Below are positions 35,117 to 43,989 of a stretch of 64,000 nt of DNA, in pieces. The position numbers were made by a program, and so were the translations under genes. Location of the stretch: the NCBI GenBank assembly GCA_950295325.1, contig OX485809.1:5330001-5394000 (forward strand). The letters are read 5' to 3'. Source of the DNA: Polytrichum commune. Taxonomy: Eukaryota; Streptophyta; Polytrichopsida; Polytrichales; Polytrichaceae. The notes under the pieces were generated by a model that was not told the DNA's origin, did no database searches, and saw nothing but the letters and a program-made list of their open reading frames with translations. Position 1 is the stretch's first letter; each line of letters begins with the position of its first letter.

Positions 35117-35771
35117 TGAGCTAGGGCTTTAACATGCTCATAATAGGTGCACACACTTCTTCGTTCTTTAGTTTTTGGAGATGCAATATATATGTAAGGC
35201 TATCACTTGACACCATTTTTCTATTTTCTTTCTAGGGGCATTTAATTACTTTGAATGCGGAGAATGTTGTGCAATTAGGTGCAAGTTATGTGAATTGTAC
35301 ATGAAGAGAATCTGCTCGAATACTTGCCAGAATTTTCTTCATTAATCAGCAAACTACGAGTGTGCCATGCAGGGACCATGGCCAGAGGGAACTGCATAGA
35401 TCATTTTTTTATTTTTTATTTTTTATTTTACATATACATAACCATTGATAATATATTTTGTATATATTTTTTGGAAATGTTTCATCATCTTCATTTTGTG
35501 GTAATTTTTTTAGTTCAATTATGCATCATTCTAGTTACAAACGGTATGTTTTATACTTACCAAATCATCAAATTTAGTTATCATCGAATCACCATAATAT
35601 AATTATTATGTAATAGGTACCATGTAAATCTACTCATGAAAAAAAATTTGATAAAAGTTTGATCCATTTGGGTGATGCTTTGTGTAAAAAGTAGAATTTT
35701 TTACATGTAAAGTGTTCGCACGTGGTTGTTCAACTTTACAATTGAGTGACCTCCCCGTGCTTCATTTGTGT
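35117..35771. other. AT-rich non-coding stretch before gypsy-2
   Basis: Low-complexity T/A text and short open frames only. Confidence 0.4.
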
Positions 35772-35775
35772 CAAG
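35772..35775. repeat. Candidate target duplication of gypsy-2, left (CAAG)
   Basis: CAAG occurs before TGTCGTG and again directly after the right LTR (45722-45725). The related solo LTR at 53315-53707 is also flanked by a 4 bp duplication (ACAA), which supports a 4 bp target for this family. Confidence 0.6.
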
Positions 35776-36315
35776 TGTCGTGTAAACTAAGATCGTTAAA
35801 CACAACAGATCGAGTGTCGGCGTCAACATCAATTAGCAAAATAAAATAGCAAACTAAAATGCTAAACAACCACCTCTTCAAGATGAGGGTTTCTCTCTCC
35901 AAGCTTAAGAAACTAAAATGTCTCCTTACAAAGCTTAAGAAACTCTAAAATTCACACACAAGAGTCAAGCTATCTCTCACTCCACAAAGGGAGAATCCAA
36001 GAGTGCAAGTGGTGGAGAAAGAATGCAAAGGCTTTACTCATAATCTACTATACCATAGCCATGAGAAAGCAACAACAAGCTCTCTCTCTCTCAAAAATAC
36101 ACTCACAAGACTTGACTTGACAACAATGGCAAGTCAAGAGGCCTTCCTCTCCATACAACCCCAATCCTATGTGGAGTTCATCCATGGAGTGGATGAACAA
36201 CTAACTAGGACTCCCAATGGAGTCCGTTACTCATCCCAACACACATGGACTCCTAGTGGAGTCCATTTACTCCTAAATTGACGTGACTTAGCCCCCGATG
36301 TCACCTCACGTGACA
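35776..36315 (-). repeat. gypsy-2 3' LTR
   Basis: It is 540 bp, begins TGTCGTG and ends GTGACA. The segment 35883-36315 is shared with the right LTR with one difference (TATACC against TACACC). The first 107 bases, U5 in element orientation, are absent from the right LTR. Three perfect or near-perfect hairpins lie at 36176-36198, 36208-36225 and 36245-36266. The start is supported by the related solo LTR at 53315, which also begins TGTCGTGTAAA. Confidence 0.8.
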
Positions 36316-36317
36316 GC

Positions 36318-36424
36318 TGTCGTGTAAACTAAGATCGTTAAACACAACAGATCGAGTGTCGGCGTCAACATCAATAAGCAAAATAAAATAGCAAACTAAA
36401 ATGCTAAACAACCACCTCTTCAAG
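36318..36424 (-). repeat. Extra U5-like block inside gypsy-2
   Basis: It repeats 35776-35882 with two differences (AATTAGC against AATAAGC, plus the first flanking base), ending at CACCTCTTCAAG. It is joined to the 3' LTR through two bases (GC). In element orientation the order is purine-rich AGTGGGGGCA, U5 block, GC, full LTR. This looks like a remnant of an LTR-LTR (U5-U3) junction. Confidence 0.75.
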
Positions 36425-36748
36425 TGCCCCCACTAGCAGATAAGGAGCCCCTCCAATCGGCTAGGAACAAACACACTCATCGGTAGAGTTGTTGAACATG
36501 ATGAAGTTGTTGCTACATCTATACATATTCAATTGGGTAGTGGTAATCTAAGGAATTAAATTCATGATTGACAAAGTAATCCAAAAACTGTAGGCTGGGT
36601 GCAATTTGAGCCCCATCCTTAATCGCCTTCAACAATTTATGTTGAATTCTTGGATAACTCTTTCAATGTGGTCTTAATTCCATAAAATTTCCAACCAACT
36701 AAATAACAACTTCACCACTAAAACATGTGGTAAACATTCACAAAATCC
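36425..36748 (-). other. gypsy-2 3' untranslated region
   Basis: About 320 bases between the pol stop and the U5-like block. They include a purine-rich CTAGTGGGGGCA on the minus strand beside the block, the best candidate for a polypurine tract. Nothing coding is seen. Confidence 0.5.
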
Positions 36749-39660
36749 TCAATCATGACCATTAACGGCCACGGAATGAGAGGCTTTCCGACAACGAGGA
36801 CAAACCCAATTACCAGAAGGAAGAGTCAAAAGGGGAGGTGTCAAACATGCCATGTGCCATCCACGTTGACATTGGTCGCACAATAACATTGTTGCAGCTC
36901 CTTTCTTCTCTCCACAAACATAACAAGGCAGACCCTGTGGTACAACCGCCAACTCGGGATGCACAGAGCCGTCGATGGGAAGGTGACATGGAGCACAATT
37001 CTTTGAATGCTCACGACATTCCCGTCTATGCTTGCCTTCAAGCAATAATATACCACTTGGCAAGACATCTTTTACCCGCAAAATCGTGCGCCCAGCCTTG
37101 ACATCCAATGTCGTAGGCGCCTCCCGTTGCAAGTAAACATAATCCCCCTTGGAAAATCTACGAACCTGAGGTCGATAAGCTCCACTGTGGATTCGGGCAT
37201 ACCGTAATGTATCACGATGTTGAGCAATATTTAAGTTCTCCATAGCCATAGGCATGGCCTTTTGGAAGAACGTTGCTCGGTCATGAAGACATTGAGCCCA
37301 AACATCTGGATCATCCAAGTTTACCACAGGAGCCAATTTCTCTCGCACCGAGTTAGGTAAAATTGGTTCCCGTCCATACAAGAGTTGGTAAGGACTATAG
37401 GATGCCAAAGATGCTTGCCTGCTGAAACGATAACCCATTGCTATCCATGGTAACATCAAGTTCCAATCGCGATGGTTGCCATGAAGCAATCCATACTTCC
37501 GCAAACCGCGCTTAACCGTCTGAACAACTCGTTCAGCTAAGCCATCTGCCTCAGGATGATCTCTGGAAGTTGTCCGATGATCAATCAAAGCCTTGGTACA
37601 CAAAGCCTCGAAAGATCCAAGGAATTCTCTCCCTTGATCCGTCAACACCTCTGCAGGTGTTCCAAACCGTGCCAAAACTCGATCAAGAAATGCCATAGCC
37701 GCCAATTCTGAGGAATTTTGGGGAAGAGCCACGAGTTCAATCCACTTACTAAAATGCTCCACCATCACAAGCACATACTTGGAACCACGTGGAGTGATAG
37801 TAAGCGGTCCGGCAAAATCCAAAGACCAACGATATCCCAAGCCCATAATAGGTAAAGGCTGAAGTTGAGGTGACAAAGTATTAAAACTTGACCTGACCCG
37901 GTCACATACTTCACACCGAGAAACATAAGTGGCAACCTGTTGATACATACCAGTCCACCAATATTGGTTGCGCAACATAGAGTGCGTCCTTCGTACTCCA
38001 AAATGTCCAAGCTCCTCGTGCACTTGCCGCACCAAAGAAGCTCTTTGATCTGGCCTTGGAACGATGCGCCTCGTTCCGTTCGGCCACACACGAAATAACA
38101 AGCTGTTTGCCCAACGAAACCTTGTTATCCGGTGACTAACTCTATCTCGCTCCACAGCAGATAGTCCAAGAGGAAATATCCCGTGTTGAAGTTTGTGCAA
38201 GACCGCCTGGTCTTCCCACACATCACTAACAACGAGAGATTTATCAACCTCCTCATCCTGTTCTTCTACAAGGATCTTAGCAGCCAATCCCGACATCATT
38301 GTGAGATATGTGGCAGCATGCCAACCCGGCACTGCCACACGATCACAATCTCCATGCCACCTGGCTCCAGTTAAATCCTCATCTGAAGGACTTGAATTGC
38401 GAGACAATCCGTCTACATCCAAGTTGGCAATTCCTGCTCGGTGAACAACTTCAAAATCATATTCCTGAAGTAACAATGCCCACCTAGCAAGTTTTCCGGT
38501 GAGCTTATCTGATTCCATAAGCCATTTTAAAGGCTGATGATCAGTCACCAAAGTAAACTTTTGCCCATACAAATAAGGTCGAAAATGTGCAATGGCCCAA
38601 ACGGCCGCCAAGGCCTCGCCTTCACAAGAAGAATAATTAGATTCAGCACTATTATTGCTTCTAGATGCATAAGCCACCACATATTCCTTTCCCTCTTCAT
38701 CTTTCTGTGTCAATACCGCTCCCAATCCCACTGCACTCCAATCCGTGTGCAATTGAAAAGCTCTAGACACATCCGGGCGTCGAAGCACTGGCGCTGAACC
38801 GAGCCTCTGCTTCAATGTATCAAATGCATGTTGTTGTTCCCGGCTCCAATTCCATGGTTGGTCTTTCCCCGTGAGAATGGTAAGAGGTTTGGCAATCAAA
38901 CTAAAATTTTTGACAAACCTCCTATAATAATTTGCCAATCCTAGAAATGCACGAAGCCGTGGTACATCACTAGGTGCGGGAATTTTGTGCAAAGCATCCA
39001 CCTTCGCCTGTTGCACACCAAGACCGCCAGGAACAATCATGTGGCCTAAATAGGACAATTGATCATGGAAAAACTTACATTTTCCATGATGTAAACGGAG
39101 TCCCCACCGTTGAAGTCGTTCAAATACCGCTTGCAAATGCCTCACATGATCCTCTGGACTATTACTAAAGATGATAACATCATCAATGTAACATCTAGCA
39201 AACGGCAAACCAGCCAATAATTGGTCCATCACCCGCTGAAATTCAGCTGGTGCATTCTTGAGACCAAATGGCAGAAATTTCCAATGATAAAGTTGATCCT
39301 TGCCATCTTTATCAATTCCCCAAAATGCGGTCTTCACCCGATCACCCAACAACAAAGGTAATTGGTGATAACCAGACCTCAAATCCAAAGTGCTAAAGAT
39401 TCTAGAAAATCCTAGTGCATCAAACAACTCCTCCGGCATCGGCATTGGATATCGATCCGACTTGGTCTTGCGGTTCACTGGACAATAATCACCACACATC
39501 CGTTTTTCCGTCCAGTTGCCAAAGATATCCTTCTTTGACGGCATAACCGTGGCACAAGCATACTCTCCATTGGAGAGTTCAATCAATTCCGCTGCCAATA
39601 ACTCTTGACATCGAGTTTGAACACCCAACCTTTCAGAGGTACTAAGTCTGTACGGCCTGT
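36749..39660 (-). CDS. gypsy-2 pol: reverse transcriptase, RNase H, integrase, PHD finger
   Basis: The frame spans 39832-36749 (1,027 residues), but its first 55 or so residues are out of phase with the true protein. Reverse transcriptase: MCGDYCPVN, LPFGLKNAPAEFQR and YIDD at 215-218. RNase H: HTDWSA with D364, E406 and D431, then DVDGLSRN. Integrase: zinc motif H605, H610, C640, C643; catalytic D672, D732 and E767. Then comes the gypsy C-terminal block NCAPCHLP. Residues 970-1014 form a PHD finger, C4HC3: C970, C973, C985, C988, H993, C996, C1011, C1014, with the usual tryptophan two before the last pair. PHD fingers read histone tails, so this one could direct integration. That is inference. 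Catalytic residues are intact. Confidence 0.92.
36791..36925 (-). other. PHD finger domain at the integrase C-terminus
   Basis: The spacing is C-x2-C-x11-C-x2-C-x4-H-x2-C-x14-C-x2-C, with LLCDQCQRGWHMACL and GNWVCPRC. This is the full zinc-binding set of a PHD finger. It sits where chromoviruses carry a chromodomain. It belongs to the frame 36749-39832. Confidence 0.9.
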
Positions 39661-39893
39661 CTAAAAATAGGGTGGTCGTCCTCGAGTTGAATACGAACAG
39701 GTTTACCTTTATATCCTTCAAGATCATGAAGACTAAAGGCAAAACAATTACGGTAAGAGCGAATAAATGCCCGTACCTTTCGTGCTTCGGCACTAGTAAG
39801 CTTTGGCCCCACTTCAATTGGCCAATCGTCAAACTCCGTGGTTTCCTTCTTCATAGAAGGATTGCCACTTGGTGCCAGCACAGCCTGTGATTG
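39642..39893 (-). pseudogene. gypsy-2 N-terminal edge of reverse transcriptase, frameshifted
   Basis: The frame is in phase with the preceding segment (40424-39894), separated from it only by the TAG at 39894-39896. It contains EARKVRAFIRSYRNCFAFSL and LEDDHPIFRQ, the standard start of gypsy reverse transcriptases. It then closes by a one-base frameshift near 39660, where the main pol frame takes over. The first methionine is nominal (codon GTG), so this is not an independent gene. Confidence 0.85.
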
Positions 39894-39896
39894 CTA
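39888..39896 (-). promoter_or_regulatory. Candidate stop-codon readthrough site TAG-CAA-TCA
   Basis: On the minus strand the frame reads GAC-TAG-CAA-TCA. It fits the leaky-stop consensus UAG-CAR-YYA known from tobacco mosaic virus and related plant viruses. It separates the methyltransferase segment from reverse transcriptase in one continuous frame. The match is seen; its use in this element is inference. Confidence 0.5.
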
Positions 39897-40460
39897 GTCC
39901 GTGGAGAGGGCAACACCTTTGCCCCCATCATCTGCACTTGAATCCAAATGCGTATCCTCTCCACTACAATCAGTTTGTGTAGCTAAATAGCTACCCACAT
40001 ATGAAGTATCACCAAGAAATAGAAGTGGAAACATTTTATGGGCCTCCAACTTCCCAAACTCTTGGGCCAAAGCCGAAAAAACACGTTGGGCTCGAAGCTC
40101 TTCCGCAACATGAAGTTTTAAAGAAAATAATCCCTCGGTGTCATTGACCTCAATGTGATCCTTGGATTGCGGCTCCATTGCCCCATGACCATTGTTCTCT
40201 ACCCTCAGAGTAAGCAATTGGTCATCCATACGTTGTTGAGCAGCAAGACAAATTCCAATTATCCACACAATGCTATTAAGATCCATAGCTTGCCCCAATA
40301 GGAAACGTCTCTGACCTTCCTGAAGCCCGTGAGCAGCCGTGGTGCATGTAGGAAAACCCATGGCGCATTCCCGCTCATCTGCCGTAGGCTCCTCATAAGT
40401 TTGGAATTTTGAATCCCAAACCATGCCAGGTCCACGAGATCGAAATGCAAAAGACTGGAT
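39894..40460 (-). pseudogene. gypsy-2 methyltransferase C-terminal motifs and linker
   Basis: This frame (ORF 40424-39894) takes over from the long frame after a one-base shift near 40460. It begins in the target-recognition region and holds the last conserved methyltransferase blocks. Motif IX is in DERECAMGFPTCTT. Motif X is in RRFLLGQAMDLNSIVWI, where canonical enzymes have GN and this one has GQ. A linker of roughly 110 residues without a recognised domain follows, up to the TAG. As it stands the methyltransferase is split across two frames. Confidence 0.85.
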
Positions 40461-41193
40461 ATGTCACAAAAGTAGGTAGTGCACCTCTCGGAATTCCCAC
40501 CTTGTTAATTAATGCAAATGGCAAGGTGTCACCCTTGGTAACTGCCAAGGAAACACGATGATCATCTAAAATGTCATCCACTTTGCGATCCATAAGGCGG
40601 GGAATGCGGGCAATCGCCGCTGAAAGCACCCGAGGTGTTACCAAGTTGGTCCAAAACCAACGAGGCCGATGAGCAAAGGATCCCAAAAATGCAGCATCCA
40701 AAAATGTTGGAGTACCCAGAATTTGGTGAATGTACTCACCACCCTTCACCACTTTGTGCCGGGTATCACCCAATAATGGTACATTTTCGAAAATGTACCT
40801 TGGCGGAGTTGATTGGTGGGTAAACCACCATTGCGTCAATCGCATCAAATCCGCAAACAAACTAGACCTAGGATCATCCAGTCCCTGGCTAGTTCCTGCC
40901 CGCGAATGGCCTTGACAAGGCCATCCTGCAATAATCAAATCCACGTGGCCCAACCTTCTCAAATCCTCATCACTAATCATAGTGACATCTTGAAGAAGTT
41001 GACCACAACATCCATGAATGGCAGAGGCTGACAATTGTGCGGGGTATCTCAACAACAATTGTTGGATGTGGTGTCGGACGGCTCTGTTGGCTGCATATCC
41101 AGTGTCTACATGAATATATCGCCAAACTGTAATTCCAGCTTCCAACACTGCCGCCAAACCTGTGCCAATGCCTCCAAAGATCTCCACAAGGAC
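40245..41193 (-). other. C5 DNA methyltransferase domain (two frames)
   Basis: The whole domain from motif I to motif X, across the frameshift. Motifs I, II, IV, V, VI, VIII, IX and X can be seen in the right order. The gap between VIII and IX, about 90 residues, is the target-recognition region. Its place between protease and reverse transcriptase is not standard for any main gypsy lineage. Confidence 0.9.
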
Positions 41194-42954
41194 AATACCT
41201 TCAGGTGATGGTTGCCAACGAATGGGTTGAGCAAAAGAAAATGAGGGTGAAGTTGGAGGTGCCTCTCCAAGATCCAAATCTTTTACAATGTGTCGACAAT
41301 GGTCGGATAACTCCTTAGGAGTTCGCCATGGTGGAGGTGGATACTTGACATGACGAGCAGGAATTTGAAAAAATGGTAAAAATTGTTGTTCTGCCGCATT
41401 ACAAGTGTAGTCCATTGTTTCCTCCAATAAAACTGGAGCACAAGGCAAATCTGCAACTGAACCGCTCCAACCAAACATTGCTTCCGCAACCATAGTCATA
41501 GCAGTGGCTGCAAATGTGACGGGAATAAATACCTTCCTGCCATCTCCAGTGGACCATCCCGGTCTAATCCATGCCTCTTCCGTCCAATTATCCAAACCAA
41601 AGCCAAGTGGGTAAAGAGCTTGCTGACCAACAAGTATATCATAGTTGGTAGCATTAGTAACAACACACTTCATTGACAAATGAATGTAAGTAGGCCCTGC
41701 CCCCACATGAAAAATCAAACGTAGAGGTGCCTTGGTGTAACCTGTTGCACGTTCAGTGCCCCCTACTAAAGTCACAATAGTGAATGGACAAGGATCCAAG
41801 CTTGTTGGCGTCAATCCAAGACTGTCAGCAAGTCCTTTGCCAATCATAACCGGTTGAGCACCGGAATCCATCATAACTCTCAGTGGTGTAGCACGGATAG
41901 TGGGCATATCCGTGCGTGAAACGACAAACAAAGATTTGTCGTTCATCAGCCGTACAACTCCAGGTTGCAAATTATGTCGTTCGCGAGCAGGCCTTGCAGA
42001 AATGTCTGCAAGATATGCCGCTCCCGACGCATAATTCGAAAATGACGTATCCACTGCTGAAATTGATGCTGGAGGAATATCAGTTTGCTTACCAAAAGCA
42101 ATGATCGCCGCATCCGCAAGACTCGCTCGCAAATTGGCTAAGTCCTCCACCTCCTCGGCCACAGGTACGTCAACCACAGCTTGGGATACTTGAAGGGATG
42201 GCAAATCCGCCTTACCTTCTAACATTCTCCCAGCTAAATGAAAAACTGCAGCAGGCTTGAAATCCGAAGCCATAAATTCCGAACCCGAGAAAATTGGCAT
42301 ATGGAGAATTTTATATGCCAATGCCTGCGTAACATCCTTCGAGATGGAATCCCCATCTCTCAAAGGTACAGGGTTTTTAGCCCCAACAACAGTGGTGTCT
42401 ACCAATCCAAATGAAAGATGTAAACGTGCTTGACCAATTTGATCAGCTGGTCCGGCATGGCGAGGATGTAGCACCTCGTTGCTACCACCACTCGTGGAAG
42501 CTACCGCATCTGCCAACGTTTGTGAGCGAGTAGAAGCCGCCGCCACCACCTCTCCAGATGCCCCAAACATATACATGTCCGACCCCGAGGTGCCACCACC
42601 CGCATGCGGCTCAGAAATTTGAGCAAAAGATGCAGAAGATTTGAGCTTTTGCTCAAGCTCTGCCACCTTAGCCTCAAGACTCTGCTCCCTTGGAGACTTT
42701 CCAGTGACATAACTGGCAGGCCGCATCTCAGGATGAAGTTGGAAACAATGATCCACATCGTGATTAGTGCCACCACAATGGTTACATTTCAATTGTCTCT
42801 TCTTAGAATTGTCCCCTGCCTTTACTGGTTCCATCTTTTGTTTTAATTTTCCCAAAGGCTGAGTTTTCTTCTTCCTAGGACAATTGGGATCATTCTTCGA
42901 ATGACCAGCTTCTCCACAACCCCAACAATGCAAAATCTTTTGCTCCTTGACGGG
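40393..42954 (-). CDS. gypsy-2 nucleocapsid, protease and DNA cytosine methyltransferase
   Basis: A frame of 846 residues in phase with gag, which is separated by one TAA. Zinc knuckles: CWGCGEAGHSKNDPNC (3-18, long last spacing) and CNHCGGTNHDVDHC (50-63). Residues 83-100 could be coiled. Aspartic protease: MMDSGAQPVMIG with D356, closing near YDILVGQQAL (431-440). Methyltransferase from about 581: motif I VLVEIFGGIGTGLAAV; motif II near RYIHVD (605-610); motif IV AGWPCQGHSRAG with catalytic C673; motif V DDPRSSLF; motif VI FENVPL (E716); motif VIII HRPRWFWTN (755-763). The GIGTGL and HR-R-FW-N forms resemble DNMT3. It would methylate cytosine C5 using S-adenosylmethionine. The target domain is cut by the frameshift near 40460. 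Confidence 0.92.
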   Translation of the reverse strand, partial: PVKEQKILHCWGCGEAGHSKNDPNCPRKKKTQPLGKLKQKMEPVKAGDNSKKRQLKCNHCGGTNHDVDHCFQLHPEMRPASYVTGKSPREQSLEAKVAELEQKLKSSASFAQISEPHAGGGTSGSDMYMFGASGEVVAAASTRSQTLADAVASTSGGSNEVLHPRHAGPADQIGQARLHLSFGLVDTTVVGAKNPVPLRDGDSISKDVTQALAYKILHMPIFSGSEFMASDFKPAAVFHLAGRMLEGKADLPSLQVSQAVVDVPVAEEVEDLANLRASLADAAIIAFGKQTDIPPASISAVDTSFSNYASGAAYLADISARPARERHNLQPGVVRLMNDKSLFVVSRTDMPTIRATPLRVMMDSGAQPVMIGKGLADSLGLTPTSLDPCPFTIVTLVGGTERATGYTKAPLRLIFHVGAGPTYIHLSMKCVVTNATNYDILVGQQALYPLGFGLDNWTEEAWIRPGWSTGDGRKVFIPVTFAATAMTMVAEAMFGWSGSVADLPCAPVLLEETMDYTCNAAEQQFLPFFQIPARHVKYPPPPWRTPKELSDHCRHIVKDLDLGEAPPTSPSFSFAQPIRWQPSPEGIVLVEIFGGIGTGLAAVLEAGITVWRYIHVDTGYAANRAVRHHIQQLLLRYPAQLSASAIHGCCGQLLQDVTMISDEDLRRLGHVDLIIAGWPCQGHSRAGTSQGLDDPRSSLFADLMRLTQWWFTHQSTPPRYIFENVPLLGDTRHKVVKGGEYIHQILGTPTFLDAAFLGSFAHRPRWFWTNLVTPRVLSAAIARIPRLMDRKVDDILDDHRVSLAVTKGDTLPFALINKVGIPRGALPTFVTYPVFCISISWTWHGLGFKIPNL

Positions 42955-43989
42955 TTAAGTCTCAGCTAAACTACTAGTAGCTGTGACAATTCTTCTTGGT
43001 TTCGGACTCTCTGTCATCCAAGATACCATATCCGTGGCATCATGTTGGCAAAGAGCCCGATCACATCTCTCAACCACGGCAAACGCTTGTGCAAGCGTAG
43101 CTCGGCCCTCGTAGTCGAGGATAATCCGAGGTGATGCCAACTCAAGTAGCCGCTTGTCAATCTTAGACAAAAAGATTTTAACAAGCTGACTCTCAGCAAA
43201 AACACCTCCCGACTCCACAGCAAATCGCGCGAGTCGCGTATACATGGTCCGTGGAGTATCATCCTTCTCTCGGCGGAAATCCTGGATGCGCTGCATTTGG
43301 TCTCGCCGAAACCCACCATACTCCACTTCCAAATGTGCGACAAATTCAGTAAGGGGATTAAACGGAGGTGGTGGACCAACAGCCGTCAATGCTGCCTGTG
43401 TAGCACGTGCCATCCGTGAAAGGGTAGCCGTGCTACTGCCAGCCATCATTGGCCCAAATGCCAGTTCTTGGTCCTTAGACTCCTCCAGTGGATCCTCCTC
43501 CTTTAAGGTAGGTGGAGCTAAGGTGGCAATCGCCCCATCTTTAAGGGCTGAAATAAGTTCAACCCGGGCCTCCCAATACTGCTCCACCTCCCGAAGTTGT
43601 CGCTGATGACCCTCTGTCCAGCGTTCGTAAGTTTGGAGTGCCTCATACTCCAAATGCTGAGGCAGAAGTTCAAAGGCATACCAATCATTGAAATTGGAAG
43701 ACCTTTGGCGTTTCTCCTTAATCCAGGTACGAAACCGGAGTTTCCAATCGGGCAAGGAAATTCCCCCAGCTCGACCTGAGAACCGATCACGCACTGAATT
43801 GTGGCGATCGTCCTCCATTTCGTCGAACGTGCCGACACTCCAAATCCGAAGCCTACTAGTAGTGTCCAACGCCGAAATAGGCTCAAAAGCCTCGTTGGTA
43901 TCTACCTCTGGCTCAAGATTTGTGGTATGCACGTTTTCCAAATAATCTGGTGATGGAGATCGATAATATCGGCTCCTAGTTTGCACCAT
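42955..43989 (-). CDS. gypsy-2 Gag, capsid part
   Basis: 344 residues from the ATG at 43989 (MVQTRSRYYRSPSPDYLENV). The C-terminal half matches the retrotransposon Gag fold: HLEVEYGGFRRDQMQRIQDF, TPRTMYTRLARFA and LVKIFLSKIDKRL. The frame ends at a TAA (42955-42957) in an ordinary context (ACT-TAA-CCC) just before the zinc knuckles, which continue in the same frame. A stop between capsid and nucleocapsid is not a usual regulated site, so I take it as a nonsense mutation. Confidence 0.88.
   Translation of the reverse strand: MVQTRSRYYRSPSPDYLENVHTTNLEPEVDTNEAFEPISALDTTSRLRIWSVGTFDEMEDDRHNSVRDRFSGRAGGISLPDWKLRFRTWIKEKRQRSSNFNDWYAFELLPQHLEYEALQTYERWTEGHQRQLREVEQYWEARVELISALKDGAIATLAPPTLKEEDPLEESKDQELAFGPMMAGSSTATLSRMARATQAALTAVGPPPPFNPLTEFVAHLEVEYGGFRRDQMQRIQDFRREKDDTPRTMYTRLARFAVESGGVFAESQLVKIFLSKIDKRLLELASPRIILDYEGRATLAQAFAVVERCDRALCQHDATDMVSWMTESPKPRRIVTATSSLAET

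Noticed and set aside
36003-36281. 92-residue frame in the gypsy-2 LTRs (also 45409-45687)
   Set aside because: It lies antisense to the element, covers the hairpin region and has no recognisable domain; duplicated with the LTR.
40245-41193. The methyltransferase as a host DNMT gene
   Set aside because: It has no introns or own start, shares the frame with the protease and zinc knuckles upstream, and is enclosed by gag, pol and matching LTRs.
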